Source: Wocania_A sp965224845 | GTDB taxonomy: Bacteria > Bacteroidota > Bacteroidia > Flavobacteriales > Flavobacteriaceae | Direction of reading: 5' to 3' | DNA length: 64,000 nt | Assembly: GCA_965224845.1 (NCBI GenBank) | Contig: CBDDAJ010000036.1 | Span: 1-64,000 of the forward strand | Part shown: positions 7,612 through 15,258 of the stretch, piece after piece | Numbering within the stretch: the first letter of the stretch is position 1 | Layout of the letters: the number at the start of each line of letters is the position of its first letter | Notes under the pieces: model-generated | Told to the model about the DNA's origin: nothing | The model's input: only the letters and a program-made list of their open reading frames with translations | Databases searched by the model: none | Program-made: the position numbers and the translations under genes

Positions 7612-8880
7612 TTATGTACCACTTTTTCTAACAATAAACAAGCCTCCTTCAATATCACTAATAACAATATTTCCGCTTTTAAAATAAGGATATACACTCC
7701 AAACACCATTAAAATTAGCGTTATCATTTGATGGGAAAGTATCAAAAAAACCAACTTCGGTCATAGCGTTTGCAGATGCTGAGATATTGGTAATATCTAA
7801 TATTCGTAAGCCAGCTCTGTAATTTGCCAAATAGTATGTATCATCTTTAACATATCCATTATGATCAATGGCTAAAGTAGGGCCAAGATAAATAGATGAT
7901 AAAGCAGGATTATCTAAATCGTTAAAATCGAAAATTAGTGTTTTAGTATGGTTCCCAAAAAACTGCTCATCAAGCTCATCTCCTAAAATGAAATACTTTT
8001 GGTCTTTAGTAAACCAACCCTGGTGTGTGTAACCTGAATTTGAGTATGTTATATCTGCAATAAATTGAGGGTTTGCTTTATCTGAAACATCAATAATTAC
8101 AACTTTATTGGTTCCGGAAGAGCTTCCATTACTCCCTATATAGATCTGTTTTCCTGTGTAATCTGTATCTGGCCCATTATAAGTGATTACCTGAGCATCA
8201 TGAGAATACCCGTCGGCAGCGTATCCCCCAGCTGCAATAGGATCTTTCGGGTTAGAGATATCAATAAAGTTTGGACCACCGCTAAAAGTATTACACCCCA
8301 CTAAATAGGCAAACCCTTCTTCTTCATTGATTACGATATTATGACAACTTCCAACACCAGTGTAAACCGCATCTGTAGTAAAAGTTTCAGGAGGGTTTTC
8401 TACATTCCGTAAACGTGTTAAATCGAACACTTGCATCCCATGAGCTCCAACATTATCGGCAACTATAAAGGCATGATCTTTATATACTTTTACATCACGC
8501 CAAGTATTATTTACTGTTTCTGTTGGTACATTACCTAGGTAGATAGGTTTTGTAGGTTCGGTAATATCAATAAACGCAACGTTTGTATTTGTTGCTAGTA
8601 AAGCATATTCCTTACCGGTAGAGGCATCTGTCCATCCCCACGAATCATTCCCGGAGGTTGCACCAAAAGTATTTATTGGTAAATGCGCCATTAAATCGTA
8701 ATCTTTACAAGGGTAAACCCCTGCAAAACCATTTTCACATGGTGTTATAAGGTTTGAACCTGTTATTGGATCGGGTTCAGATTTGACTGTTTCATTATCA
8801 CAAGAAAAGATTATTAACATCAAAAAACACCCTAAACTTAAAATTATCAGGGCATTAGTACTTCTTAAAGACCTACTCAT
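7612..8880 (-). CDS. LVIVD-repeat 'choice-of-anchor B' surface lipoprotein
   Basis: I place the start at the ATG 8878-8880 (422 residues); a longer reading begins with a TTG at 8889. The signal sequence ends in a lipobox (LIIFSC). The body has repeated LVIVD-type strands: NVAFIDITEPTKP, MQVFDLTRL, NFIDISNPKDP, KVVIIDVSDKANP, LIFDFNDLDNP and LRILDITN. This is the repeat pattern of the choice-of-anchor B family, a propeller-like secreted protein. It is the first gene of the operon LVIVD, propeller, MbnP, MbnH. Its biochemical role is not known. A TAAATTTG box at 9019-9026 on the minus strand could be its promoter. Confidence 0.85.
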   Translation of the reverse strand: MSRSLRSTNALIILSLGCFLMLIIFSCDNETVKSEPDPITGSNLITPCENGFAGVYPCKDYDLMAHLPINTFGATSGNDSWGWTDASTGKEYALLATNTNVAFIDITEPTKPIYLGNVPTETVNNTWRDVKVYKDHAFIVADNVGAHGMQVFDLTRLRNVENPPETFTTDAVYTGVGSCHNIVINEEEGFAYLVGCNTFSGGPNFIDISNPKDPIAAGGYAADGYSHDAQVITYNGPDTDYTGKQIYIGSNGSSSGTNKVVIIDVSDKANPQFIADITYSNSGYTHQGWFTKDQKYFILGDELDEQFFGNHTKTLIFDFNDLDNPALSSIYLGPTLAIDHNGYVKDDTYYLANYRAGLRILDITNISASANAMTEVGFFDTFPSNDNANFNGVWSVYPYFKSGNIVISDIEGGLFIVRKSGT

Positions 8881-9018
8881 GTTTTGCAATTTTTTAATTA
8901 TTCCTTTTCAATTTTCTATTTTAATACCATACTATGATACCAAAAACGAATCTTTTGTTAGATATATTATAACCCTAAAAAACTAATAAATAAAAGTTTA
9001 GATTTTTAGGCTAAATAA

Positions 9019-9026
9019 CAAATTTA
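9019..9026 (-). promoter_or_regulatory. Candidate -7 box of the LVIVD-MbnP-MbnH operon
   Basis: TAAATTTG on the minus strand fits TAnnTTTG. The nearest upstream TTG lies 25 nt away, longer than usual, so this is only a candidate. It would give a leader of about 135 nt. Confidence 0.35.
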
Positions 9027-9134
9027 GTTTAATAATACTTAAAAAGACTGGCAACTCATCGATTATAATGTTAAAATTGAAAGAATAAATACTCAAAAAG
9101 GAGGGGTTTCTAGTGTTATAATATCAAATGCTTA

Positions 9135-9164
9135 CTGATTAATAAAAATAGCTTCTTATTTTTG
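9135..9164 (+). promoter_or_regulatory. thiL promoter, near-leaderless
   Basis: TATTTTTG at 9157-9164 fits the -7 consensus, with CTG in place of TTG 19 nt upstream (9135-9137). The thiL ATG begins only 4 nt after the box, so the mRNA would have almost no 5' UTR. The 279-bp intergenic region shows no TPP riboswitch-like structure. Confidence 0.55.
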
Positions 9165-9168
9165 CAGC

Positions 9169-10215
9169 ATGATAGAAGATAAAAATCAACAAAAGACTGA
9201 TTTAAGCGATTTAGGTGAGTTTGGACTTATAGAGCATTTAACTAAGAATTTTAAAATCAAACAAACATCAACTATTAAAGGTATTGGCGACGATGCTGCT
9301 GTTTTAGGTTTTAAAAATAAAAAGATTGTAGTAACCACCGATTTACTTGTTGAAGGTGTTCATTTTGATTTGAGTTATATGCCGCTCAAGCATTTAGGGT
9401 ATAAAGCTGTTATAGTTAATTTATCTGATGTATATGCAATGCATGCTACAGCTACGCAGGTTACAGTTTCAATTGCAGTGTCTAATAGATTCCCGCTTGA
9501 AGCTCTTGAAGATTTGTATGCTGGCATTGAAACAGCTGCCAATATTTACAATGTTGATGTTGTAGGAGGAGATACAACATCATCTACAACGGGTTTATTA
9601 ATTTCGGTTACAGCAATTGGTGAAGTTGAAAATGATACAGAGGTTTACAGGAATGGAGCAAACCCAAACGACCTGCTTGTGGTTACCGGAGATTTAGGGG
9701 CTGCCTACATGGGGCTGCAAGTGCTTGAACGCGAAAAAGAAGTATACAAAGTAAACCCAAATAACCAACCAGACTTAGAGCCTTATTCTTATATTATTGA
9801 ACGCCAATTAAAGCCTGAAGCTCGAAAAGATATCATTACATTAATGAAAGATCTGGAACTAAAACCTACAGCGATGATTGACATTAGTGACGGGTTGTCT
9901 TCTGAGGTATTACATATTTGTAATCAGAGTCAAGTAGGCTGCGACCTGTATGAAGAAAAAATTCCATTAGACCCACAAGTTATTGCTACTTGTGAAGAGT
10001 TTAATATTGATAGCACAACGGTTGCTTTAAATGGAGGTGAGGATTACGAACTTTTATTTACTATCTCCCAAGATGATTATCTAAAAATTAAAGCAAATCC
10101 AAACTTTTCAATAATAGGGCATATAAAAGAAGAAAGTGCCGGAGCACACTTAATAACCAGAGCAGATACAAGAATCCCTATAAAGGCACAGGGATGGAAA
10201 AATTTTAATGCCTAA
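9169..10215 (+). CDS. thiL: ThiL, thiamine-monophosphate kinase
   Basis: ThiL phosphorylates thiamine monophosphate to the active cofactor thiamine pyrophosphate in the cytoplasm. The 348-residue protein shows the AIR-synthase-like fold motifs: GIGDDAAVL (residues about 40-48), TTDLLVEGVHFDL, the VGGDTTSS loop and MIDISDGLSSEV. Length and motif order are normal. The gene is alone on the plus strand, bounded by the divergent surface-protein operon and by the convergent zinc-ribbon genes, whose end overlaps its 3' end by about 11 bp. Confident call. Confidence 0.95.
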   Translation: MIEDKNQQKTDLSDLGEFGLIEHLTKNFKIKQTSTIKGIGDDAAVLGFKNKKIVVTTDLLVEGVHFDLSYMPLKHLGYKAVIVNLSDVYAMHATATQVTVSIAVSNRFPLEALEDLYAGIETAANIYNVDVVGGDTTSSTTGLLISVTAIGEVENDTEVYRNGANPNDLLVVTGDLGAAYMGLQVLEREKEVYKVNPNNQPDLEPYSYIIERQLKPEARKDIITLMKDLELKPTAMIDISDGLSSEVLHICNQSQVGCDLYEEKIPLDPQVIATCEEFNIDSTTVALNGGEDYELLFTISQDDYLKIKANPNFSIIGHIKEESAGAHLITRADTRIPIKAQGWKNFNA

Positions 10216-10453
10216 ATACAAGTAAATTAGGATTAAGTTTTTCTTTATTCGTTTTTGAAATTCGTTTTTTATGAATGTACTCTAAGACCTTATTTATTTC
10301 TTTATACTTAGACGTTAGCTCTGTTAAATTACCCGAGCTACTTGTAGTAAATTCTTTTCTACAGTTTTTGCACCTATATTCTTTAACATGATAGGTAACT
10401 TCTCTTGTTATTGCGATATCATGACCAAACATCTTACAATGAATGTTTTTCAT
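10205..10453 (-). CDS. Small zinc-ribbon-like protein, copy 1
   Basis: The 82-residue protein has one cysteine in CKMFGHD (residue 6) and a CKNC pair (residues 28-31) within HVKEYRCKNCRKEF, so a small zinc-ribbon N-terminal half is likely, followed by a helical tail. It is a clear paralogue of the next gene upstream: both share YHVKEY-x-C-K-x-C-x-KE and an ELT-x-K-(Y/F)-(K/R)-EIN helix. Both lie on the minus strand, 81 bp apart. The function is unknown to me. Its stop overlaps the 3' end of thiL by about 11 bp in convergent orientation. Confidence 0.75.
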   Translation of the reverse strand: MKNIHCKMFGHDIAITREVTYHVKEYRCKNCRKEFTTSSSGNLTELTSKYKEINKVLEYIHKKRISKTNKEKLNPNLLVFRH

Positions 10454-10534
10454 AAACTTTAACTATTAATAAATACTATTTTTAAGGAGAGACATTAAAT
10501 GTATTAAAAAGCTGTTAAAGTTATTAACAAGACG

Positions 10535-10801
10535 TTAATAAATCGACGAAGCGAATGATTTCTCCTTTAAACGTTGCATTCTTGAAGCATGTATTCGACT
10601 TAAAATGGCATTTATTTCTCTAAACTTAGGCGTTAGTTCTATTAAACTTCCATTACTGTTAGTTGTTAATTCTTTTTTGCAGTGTTTACAAGTATATTCT
10701 TTAACATGGTAGGTTACCTTTTTGGTTACTTGGTAATCATGGCCAAAAAGATTGCAGTACATTTTTGGAATAAAAGTAGGTTTGTTGGTAGTTTTTTTCA
10801 T
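10535..10801 (-). CDS. Small zinc-ribbon-like protein, copy 2
   Basis: This 88-residue paralogue of the preceding entry has the same layout: CNLFGHD, then YHVKEYTCKHCKKEL, then an ELTPKFREIN helix. It carries an N-terminal extension of about 12 residues relative to copy 1. Tandem duplication with drift is the simplest origin. No catalytic motif is visible, and nucleic-acid or protein binding through the zinc ribbon is only a guess. It is likely co-transcribed with copy 1. Confidence 0.72.
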   Translation of the reverse strand: MKKTTNKPTFIPKMYCNLFGHDYQVTKKVTYHVKEYTCKHCKKELTTNSNGSLIELTPKFREINAILSRIHASRMQRLKEKSFASSIY

Positions 10802-10863
10802 GGGTCAAAAATTTGGGAGCAATAAACATAGGAAAAATAATTAATAAAAACGATAAAGTGTAA

Positions 10864-11640
10864 TTAATTTTCGATAAAATGCATTATTTTGCGTAGGAAA
10901 TCGCTTTTATTTTCGATATGGCTCATATGTCCATCAGGAAATTCCACTACTTTTATATTGGCTTTTTTCGCCTGTACTATTAATGTGTTATAATCCAATA
11001 CCGGATCTTTTTTACTAATTATCATCATAACCTTAAATTTATCAGAGCTTAGGATGATTTCTCTATTTGGTCTGATTTTCATTCCCTCTAATGCAGCAAC
11101 AATACCTTGTAAAGGCGTTTGAAGCGCCTCTTTTGTAATTTGCTTTATGTCTTCAATAAAAACTGTTCTGTTTTGTGGACTGAATAAATTACTAATAGCA
11201 AGCCTGATAAAGGTTTTATGATTTTGTTTAACGGCTAATATGGCACGGTCTCTATTCTTTTTTCTTTCTTCTGAATCTGCTGCTGCTGTAGAATTCATTA
11301 AGCATAAGCCATGTACAGCATTTGGATGTTTTTCCGCGAAAGCGAGTGCAACATAGGCACCCATAGAATGCCCAATAAAAACAGATCGTTTAATTTTTAA
11401 ATGATTCAAAACGGCTTCAACGGCCTCGGCCATAAGTTCCATAGAATGAATGTACCCTAAACTACTGGTCTGCCCATGACCTAATAAATCGATAGCAACT
11501 ATTCTGTTTTTTTGAGTTAATCTAGGAAGAAAAGCATCCCACATTTTTGAATTTTCTAAAAACCCATGAAGTAAAACAATGGCCTGCCCTTGGCCTTCAT
11601 CTTTATAAAAAATATTAATGCCTTTGTGTACTAAAATCAT
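10864..11640 (-). CDS. Alpha/beta hydrolase
   Basis: The 258-residue protein has the standard alpha/beta-hydrolase order: oxyanion motif LLHGFLEN (about residues 24-30), a DLLGHG strand, the nucleophile elbow GHSMGAY with serine at residue 92, an acidic residue in SKKDPVLDY near residue 217, and a histidine in PDGHMSHIE near the C-terminus. It has no signal peptide and should be cytoplasmic. The substrate cannot be told from sequence; esterases, lactonases and MenH-like enzymes share this plan. It is divergently placed 35 bp from brnQ. Confidence 0.88.
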   Translation of the reverse strand: MILVHKGINIFYKDEGQGQAIVLLHGFLENSKMWDAFLPRLTQKNRIVAIDLLGHGQTSSLGYIHSMELMAEAVEAVLNHLKIKRSVFIGHSMGAYVALAFAEKHPNAVHGLCLMNSTAAADSEERKKNRDRAILAVKQNHKTFIRLAISNLFSPQNRTVFIEDIKQITKEALQTPLQGIVAALEGMKIRPNREIILSSDKFKVMMIISKKDPVLDYNTLIVQAKKANIKVVEFPDGHMSHIENKSDFLRKIMHFIEN

Positions 11641-11675
11641 ATTTATACTATATTCGACAAAGATAAAATCATACC

Positions 11676-12977
11676 ATGAATAAAACTAAAGAAATACTAA
11701 TTACAGGATTCGCTTTATTTTCTTTGTTTTTTGGAGCAGGAAACCTGTTATTACCTCCGTTATTAGGTTATAATGCAGGGGGCAATTGGGTTTGGGTAAC
11801 CATAGGTTTTATGATTACTGCCGTAGTAATTCCTATTTTTGGAATATTAGCACATGCCAAACTTCAAGGTACAATGTTTGATTTTGGTAAAAAAGTATCT
11901 CCTTTTTTTAGTACCATGTATTGCATTTTGGTTTATGTTATTTCTATAAGTATCCCATCTCCCAGAACGGCAGCCGCAACTCATGAGATTGCTATTTTTC
12001 CGAATTTTGGAACTAGCCCATTATTAACGAGTAGTGTTTATTTTACCTTGGTGTTGGTTTTTGTTTTAAATCGTTCAAAAATATTAAATCTTATTGGTAA
12101 ATACTTAACACCCTTTATTGTTGCGATTTTAATACTAGTAATCTGTATTGGTTTATTTTCTAGTAATGTAGCTATGAATATTTCAGCTTTTTCAACACCA
12201 ATTGTCGATGGCATTTTAGAAGGCTATCAAACTTTTGATGCTATAGGTGCAGTTGTTGTTGGCGGCGTTATCATTATTTCATTAAAATTAAAAGGCAATA
12301 TAAAAGCAACCGCCTTAAAAACAATAATTAGAAAGTCTGGCTTTATAGCAGGTTTTGGTCTGTTTCTAATATACGCGGGTTTAATTGCAGTGGGTGCCTT
12401 TTATGGAAAAGAGATTTTTATTGATGGCAGTTTAAGCAGCGATATGCAACGTGCTACTTTGCTAAGAGGAGTCAGTATTGCTGCTCTGGGCAATATAGGA
12501 AATGCCTTTTTGAGTGTTTTAATAGCATTAGCTTGCTTTACCACTGCAGTTGGAATTATAACAGGTACTGCCGATTATTTTAAAGGACTATTTCACGATT
12601 CACAGTTAGCTTATAATAGTGTTGCTGTTTTAGGCTGCTTAATAGGCATAGGCTTTGGCCAACTTGATTTTCATACTATAATTATGATAGCCTTACCCGT
12701 TTTAATGTTTATTTATCCAATTACTATTGTTCTTATTTTGCTAAACGTACTTCCTGAGAAGTATGCTACAAATACCGTTTTCAAATTTGTAGTTTTGATA
12801 ACCTTTTTATTCAGCATTCCCGATTTTTTAGGTTTTATTATTAATCCAGAGCATTTAGAAGGGATTAAAACCTTTATTCCGCTGTCTAAATTTCAGTTGG
12901 GTTGGGTATTACCTGCTTTTATTATTTGGTTATTGTTAAATATTAAAACTTTTACGACTAAAGTTGCATCTAATTAA
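11676..12977 (+). CDS. brnQ: BrnQ, branched-chain amino acid:cation symporter
   Basis: The 433-residue protein is very hydrophobic with about twelve membrane segments. It opens with the BrnQ pattern FFGAGNLLLPPLLGY (residues about 19-33). The family takes up leucine, isoleucine and valine with a cation across the inner membrane. An AraC-type regulator gene starts 8 bp downstream in the same direction, so the two are probably one transcript and the regulator may control the transporter or nearby genes. Confidence 0.9.
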   Translation: MNKTKEILITGFALFSLFFGAGNLLLPPLLGYNAGGNWVWVTIGFMITAVVIPIFGILAHAKLQGTMFDFGKKVSPFFSTMYCILVYVISISIPSPRTAAATHEIAIFPNFGTSPLLTSSVYFTLVLVFVLNRSKILNLIGKYLTPFIVAILILVICIGLFSSNVAMNISAFSTPIVDGILEGYQTFDAIGAVVVGGVIIISLKLKGNIKATALKTIIRKSGFIAGFGLFLIYAGLIAVGAFYGKEIFIDGSLSSDMQRATLLRGVSIAALGNIGNAFLSVLIALACFTTAVGIITGTADYFKGLFHDSQLAYNSVAVLGCLIGIGFGQLDFHTIIMIALPVLMFIYPITIVLILLNVLPEKYATNTVFKFVVLITFLFSIPDFLGFIINPEHLEGIKTFIPLSKFQLGWVLPAFIIWLLLNIKTFTTKVASN

Positions 12978-12985
12978 TTTGATGA

Positions 12986-13834
12986 ATGGCGGTTCAAGAC
13001 ATTTCGACATACTCCTTCAAAGATATATTTTCATTAAGTGTTATTCAGTTTGAAAAGGCTTGTGTTTTTAATAAACCAGAACAAGTAGATGCTTACAGTA
13101 TATACTGGATCAAAGAAGGAAAAGGCATTTATAATATAGACTTTGAAAGCTATGCCTTTAACGACAATGTGCTTTTCTTTTTATCTCCGGGTCAAGTATT
13201 TTCGGTTGACTCTGAAAAAATTAAAGAGGCTTATAAGTTAACTTTTGTTCGCGATTTTTACTGTATACAAGCCCATGATAAAGAAGTGGCTTGTAATGGC
13301 GTACTTTTTAATAATATTTACGAAACCCCTTTTGTAAAACCCTGCGAAAGTGATACTCAAAAGCTTCAATTTATCTTAGACAGTTTAATTGATGAGTTTA
13401 AAAGACAGGACGTAGCTGCACAATACGATATGCTTCAAGCCTATTTAAAGCAATTCATTATTCATTCGGTTCGCATAAAAAAAGAACATCATATTATAAA
13501 AGAGGATCACCAAACCAAGCTTTTTAAAGATTTTAGCTTACTGGTCGAGCAAAATTATAAAACACTTCATTCAGTAACCGATTATGCAAATCGCTTAGGG
13601 TTATCTCCAAAGTCGTTAACCAAACACTTTCAGAAAATAGGCTCGCAAACACCAAGTGATTTTATAAAAAGTAGAATTGTATTAGAAGCGCAACGTCAAT
13701 TAATTTATACTAACGATTCTGTAAAGCATATTGCTTATGATTTGGGATTTAATGATTCTGCTTATTTTACCAGATTTTTCAAAAAAGCAACTTCAAAATC
13801 GCCGCTTCAATTCAAAAAAGACCAAATAAACTAG
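12986..13834 (+). CDS. AraC-family transcriptional regulator
   Basis: The 282-residue protein has an N-terminal cupin-like sensing half (YSIYWIKEGKGIYNIDF, about residues 37-55) and a C-terminal double helix-turn-helix. The latter starts near YANRLGLSPKSLTKHFQK and ends with the classic HIAYDLGFNDSAYFTRFFKKATSKSPLQFK. It is transcribed with brnQ (8-bp gap) and lies 150 bp upstream of the small zinc-ribbon/AhpD-like/cupredoxin genes. Either set could be its target. A perfect 16-bp palindrome lies in that gap. The ligand is unknown. Confidence 0.92.
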   Translation: MAVQDISTYSFKDIFSLSVIQFEKACVFNKPEQVDAYSIYWIKEGKGIYNIDFESYAFNDNVLFFLSPGQVFSVDSEKIKEAYKLTFVRDFYCIQAHDKEVACNGVLFNNIYETPFVKPCESDTQKLQFILDSLIDEFKRQDVAAQYDMLQAYLKQFIIHSVRIKKEHHIIKEDHQTKLFKDFSLLVEQNYKTLHSVTDYANRLGLSPKSLTKHFQKIGSQTPSDFIKSRIVLEAQRQLIYTNDSVKHIAYDLGFNDSAYFTRFFKKATSKSPLQFKKDQIN

Positions 13835-13902
13835 TCTGTCCAAGCATTAGGAACTTTTGTCCATTTTCCAGCCTTCATTCCTGTCGCATCTTTGCATTGT
13901 AA
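13831..13902 (-). pseudogene. Short 3' gene remnant
   Basis: On the minus strand an open frame of only about 23 codons (CKDATGMKAGKWTKVPNAWTD) ends in a stop that overlaps the AraC gene's stop and is preceded by an in-frame stop. It reads like the end of a real protein, but nothing upstream of it is intact. The family is not recognised; chance cannot be excluded. Confidence 0.3.
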
Positions 13903-13949
13903 TTAAAAATGAAACACTTTGAGAATAATATCTCGAGATTTCAAAATTA

Positions 13950-13965
13950 GCATTCATATGAATGC
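13950..13965. promoter_or_regulatory. Perfect 16-bp palindrome upstream of AhpD-like genes
   Basis: GCATTCATATGAATGC is a perfect palindrome lying 21 bp before the 35-residue zinc-ribbon gene. A second short palindrome, ATCTCGAGAT, lies at 13930-13939. A dimeric regulator could bind here; AraC proteins usually prefer direct repeats, so the neighbouring AraC protein is not the obvious binder. Confidence 0.4.
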
Positions 13966-13986
13966 CAGAATAAACAGGAAGCCATT

Positions 13987-14094
13987 ATGAAAACAACAGA
14001 AAACAAACAATGCCCTAATTGCTGGGGATATCAAGAATACGACGAAAATGCCCCAGAAAGGCAATTATGCGAATGCAAAAACACAAGTAACTAA
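13987..14094 (+). CDS. 35-residue zinc-ribbon microprotein
   Basis: This short frame codes a 35-residue protein with a CPNC pair at residues 9-12 and CEC near the C-terminus (residues 29-31), so it could fold around one zinc. The coding sense is strong: it has a normal ATG and four cysteines in zinc-finger spacing. It also explains why the longer reading of the next gene, which begins inside it at 14048, is not the true start. It lies 49 bp before the AhpD-like gene. I believe similar short CPNCWG proteins occur in other flavobacteria, but no function is known to me. Confidence 0.68.
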   Translation: MKTTENKQCPNCWGYQEYDENAPERQLCECKNTSN

Positions 14095-14143
14095 ATTAAA
14101 AACTTCTCTTTTTCGAGAGAATAACACACAAAAATTAAATATT

Positions 14144-14704
14144 ATGAGTACAAGAATTAAAACATTAAACCCAGAAACAACAACAGGAAAATCTAAAGAA
14201 TTGTTTAATGCCGTTGAAAATAAATTAGGATTTATTCCAAACCTAATTAAAGTATTTGGAAATTCTCCAGCAACTTTACAAACTTATTTAAATTTAGGAG
14301 AATTAACAGCAAGCGGAAACTTTAACAACAAATTCAGAGAACAATTAGCACTGGCAATTGCAGAAGAGAATTCATGTAACTATTGCTTGTCTGCACACAC
14401 TACTATTGGTAAAATGAATGGTTTAACTGTTGAAGAAACAGAGCAAAACAGACAAGGTCTTGCTACAGATGCCAAAACACAAGCAGGGTTGCAATTTGCA
14501 CAAGCTGTAACCAAAAACAGAGGTCAGGTTTCTACAGAAACTATTCAAGCTGCAAAAGCAGCAGGTTATAACGATGGAGACATTTTAGAAATTGTATTAA
14601 ATGTGGTATCGAATACATTAACCAATTATGTAAATCATATTGCTGAAACCGAAGTAGACTTTCCAAATGTTGAAGCAGGAAAATTTACAGTAACAGCGAA
14701 TTAA
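14144..14704 (+). CDS. AhpD-like (carboxymuconolactone decarboxylase family) protein
   Basis: I start the gene at the ATG 14144 (MSTRIKTLNP, 186 residues). A longer frame from 14048 would overlap the 35-residue gene and add a non-conserved stretch. The redox signature of AhpD-type proteins, CNYCLSAH (C78, C81, H85), is present, so a peroxidase-linked or thiol-redox role is likely in the cytoplasm. It lies between a zinc-ribbon microprotein and a secreted cupredoxin-like protein, downstream of an AraC regulator, which suggests a stress-response module. Confidence 0.88.
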   Translation: MSTRIKTLNPETTTGKSKELFNAVENKLGFIPNLIKVFGNSPATLQTYLNLGELTASGNFNNKFREQLALAIAEENSCNYCLSAHTTIGKMNGLTVEETEQNRQGLATDAKTQAGLQFAQAVTKNRGQVSTETIQAAKAAGYNDGDILEIVLNVVSNTLTNYVNHIAETEVDFPNVEAGKFTVTAN

Positions 14705-14804
14705 TATTAAAAATTTCTCGAGGTAATGTATCAAAATTCCTTTGAAATTATCATTACCACAAAACAAGATCAATAAAACACAATAAATTTAAAAACAGAA
14801 AACA

Positions 14805-15191
14805 ATGAAAAATTTAATAATAGGATTATTTTTAGCAGCCTTTACATTAACAGCTACTGCACAAGACAACATGGTGAAAAAAGATGCTGTAAAAACAGTA
14901 TCGCTAGAACAAACCAAAGGCGAGTTTACTCAAAAAGCATTAACCTTATCTGAAGGCACATACATTTTTAAAGTCTCTAATAACAATGCTGCTCCTGAAG
15001 TAGGATTGGTATTAATCGAAGCAGGCAAAGATGGTTCAAAACCTGAAAATCATATTGCTGAAGCCTATGTTTCTCAAATGGTTAAGCATGGTAAAACAGA
15101 ATCCTCAAAACAAGTAAGTCTTAAAAAAGGAACATATAAATATTTCTGTCCTTTTAATAAAACACCTCAATATACTTTAGTTGTAAAATAA
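14805..15191 (+). CDS. Secreted cupredoxin-like protein lacking copper ligands
   Basis: The 128-residue protein has a signal peptide (cleavage after TATAQ, residue 20). Its beta-sandwich pattern resembles plastocyanin-type cupredoxins: TYIFKVSNNN near residue 53 and the C-terminal YKYFCPFNKTPQYTLVVK. In a blue copper site the first histidine, a Cys-x-x-His and a methionine are expected. Here glutamate (APEVG) stands near the first position, the segment after C115 has asparagine instead of histidine, and there is no methionine. The protein probably does not bind type-1 copper. It follows the AhpD-like gene by 100 bp and ends before a terminator. Confidence 0.75.
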   Translation: MKNLIIGLFLAAFTLTATAQDNMVKKDAVKTVSLEQTKGEFTQKALTLSEGTYIFKVSNNNAAPEVGLVLIEAGKDGSKPENHIAEAYVSQMVKHGKTESSKQVSLKKGTYKYFCPFNKTPQYTLVVK

Positions 15192-15219
15192 ATTATTGAT
15201 TGTGACTAGTTAATTGCTG

Positions 15220-15258
15220 AAAAGGCGTACTAATTATTTTGGTACGTCTTTTCTAATT
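15220..15258 (+). terminator. Terminator after cupredoxin-like gene
   Basis: AAAAGGCGTAC pairs with GTACGTCTTTT across an 11-nt loop (one G-T pair), followed by a T-rich stretch on the plus strand. The downstream end overlaps the 3' end of the convergent ACT-domain gene. Confidence 0.75.

Noticed and set aside
8890..9168. TPP riboswitch upstream of thiL
   Set aside because: No TPP-type conserved core is visible and the promoter ends 4 nt before the start codon, leaving no leader.
14048..14143. Longer start for the AhpD-like gene
   Set aside because: The extra 32 codons overlap the 35-residue zinc-ribbon gene in another frame, and the family normally begins near MSTRIKTLNP.
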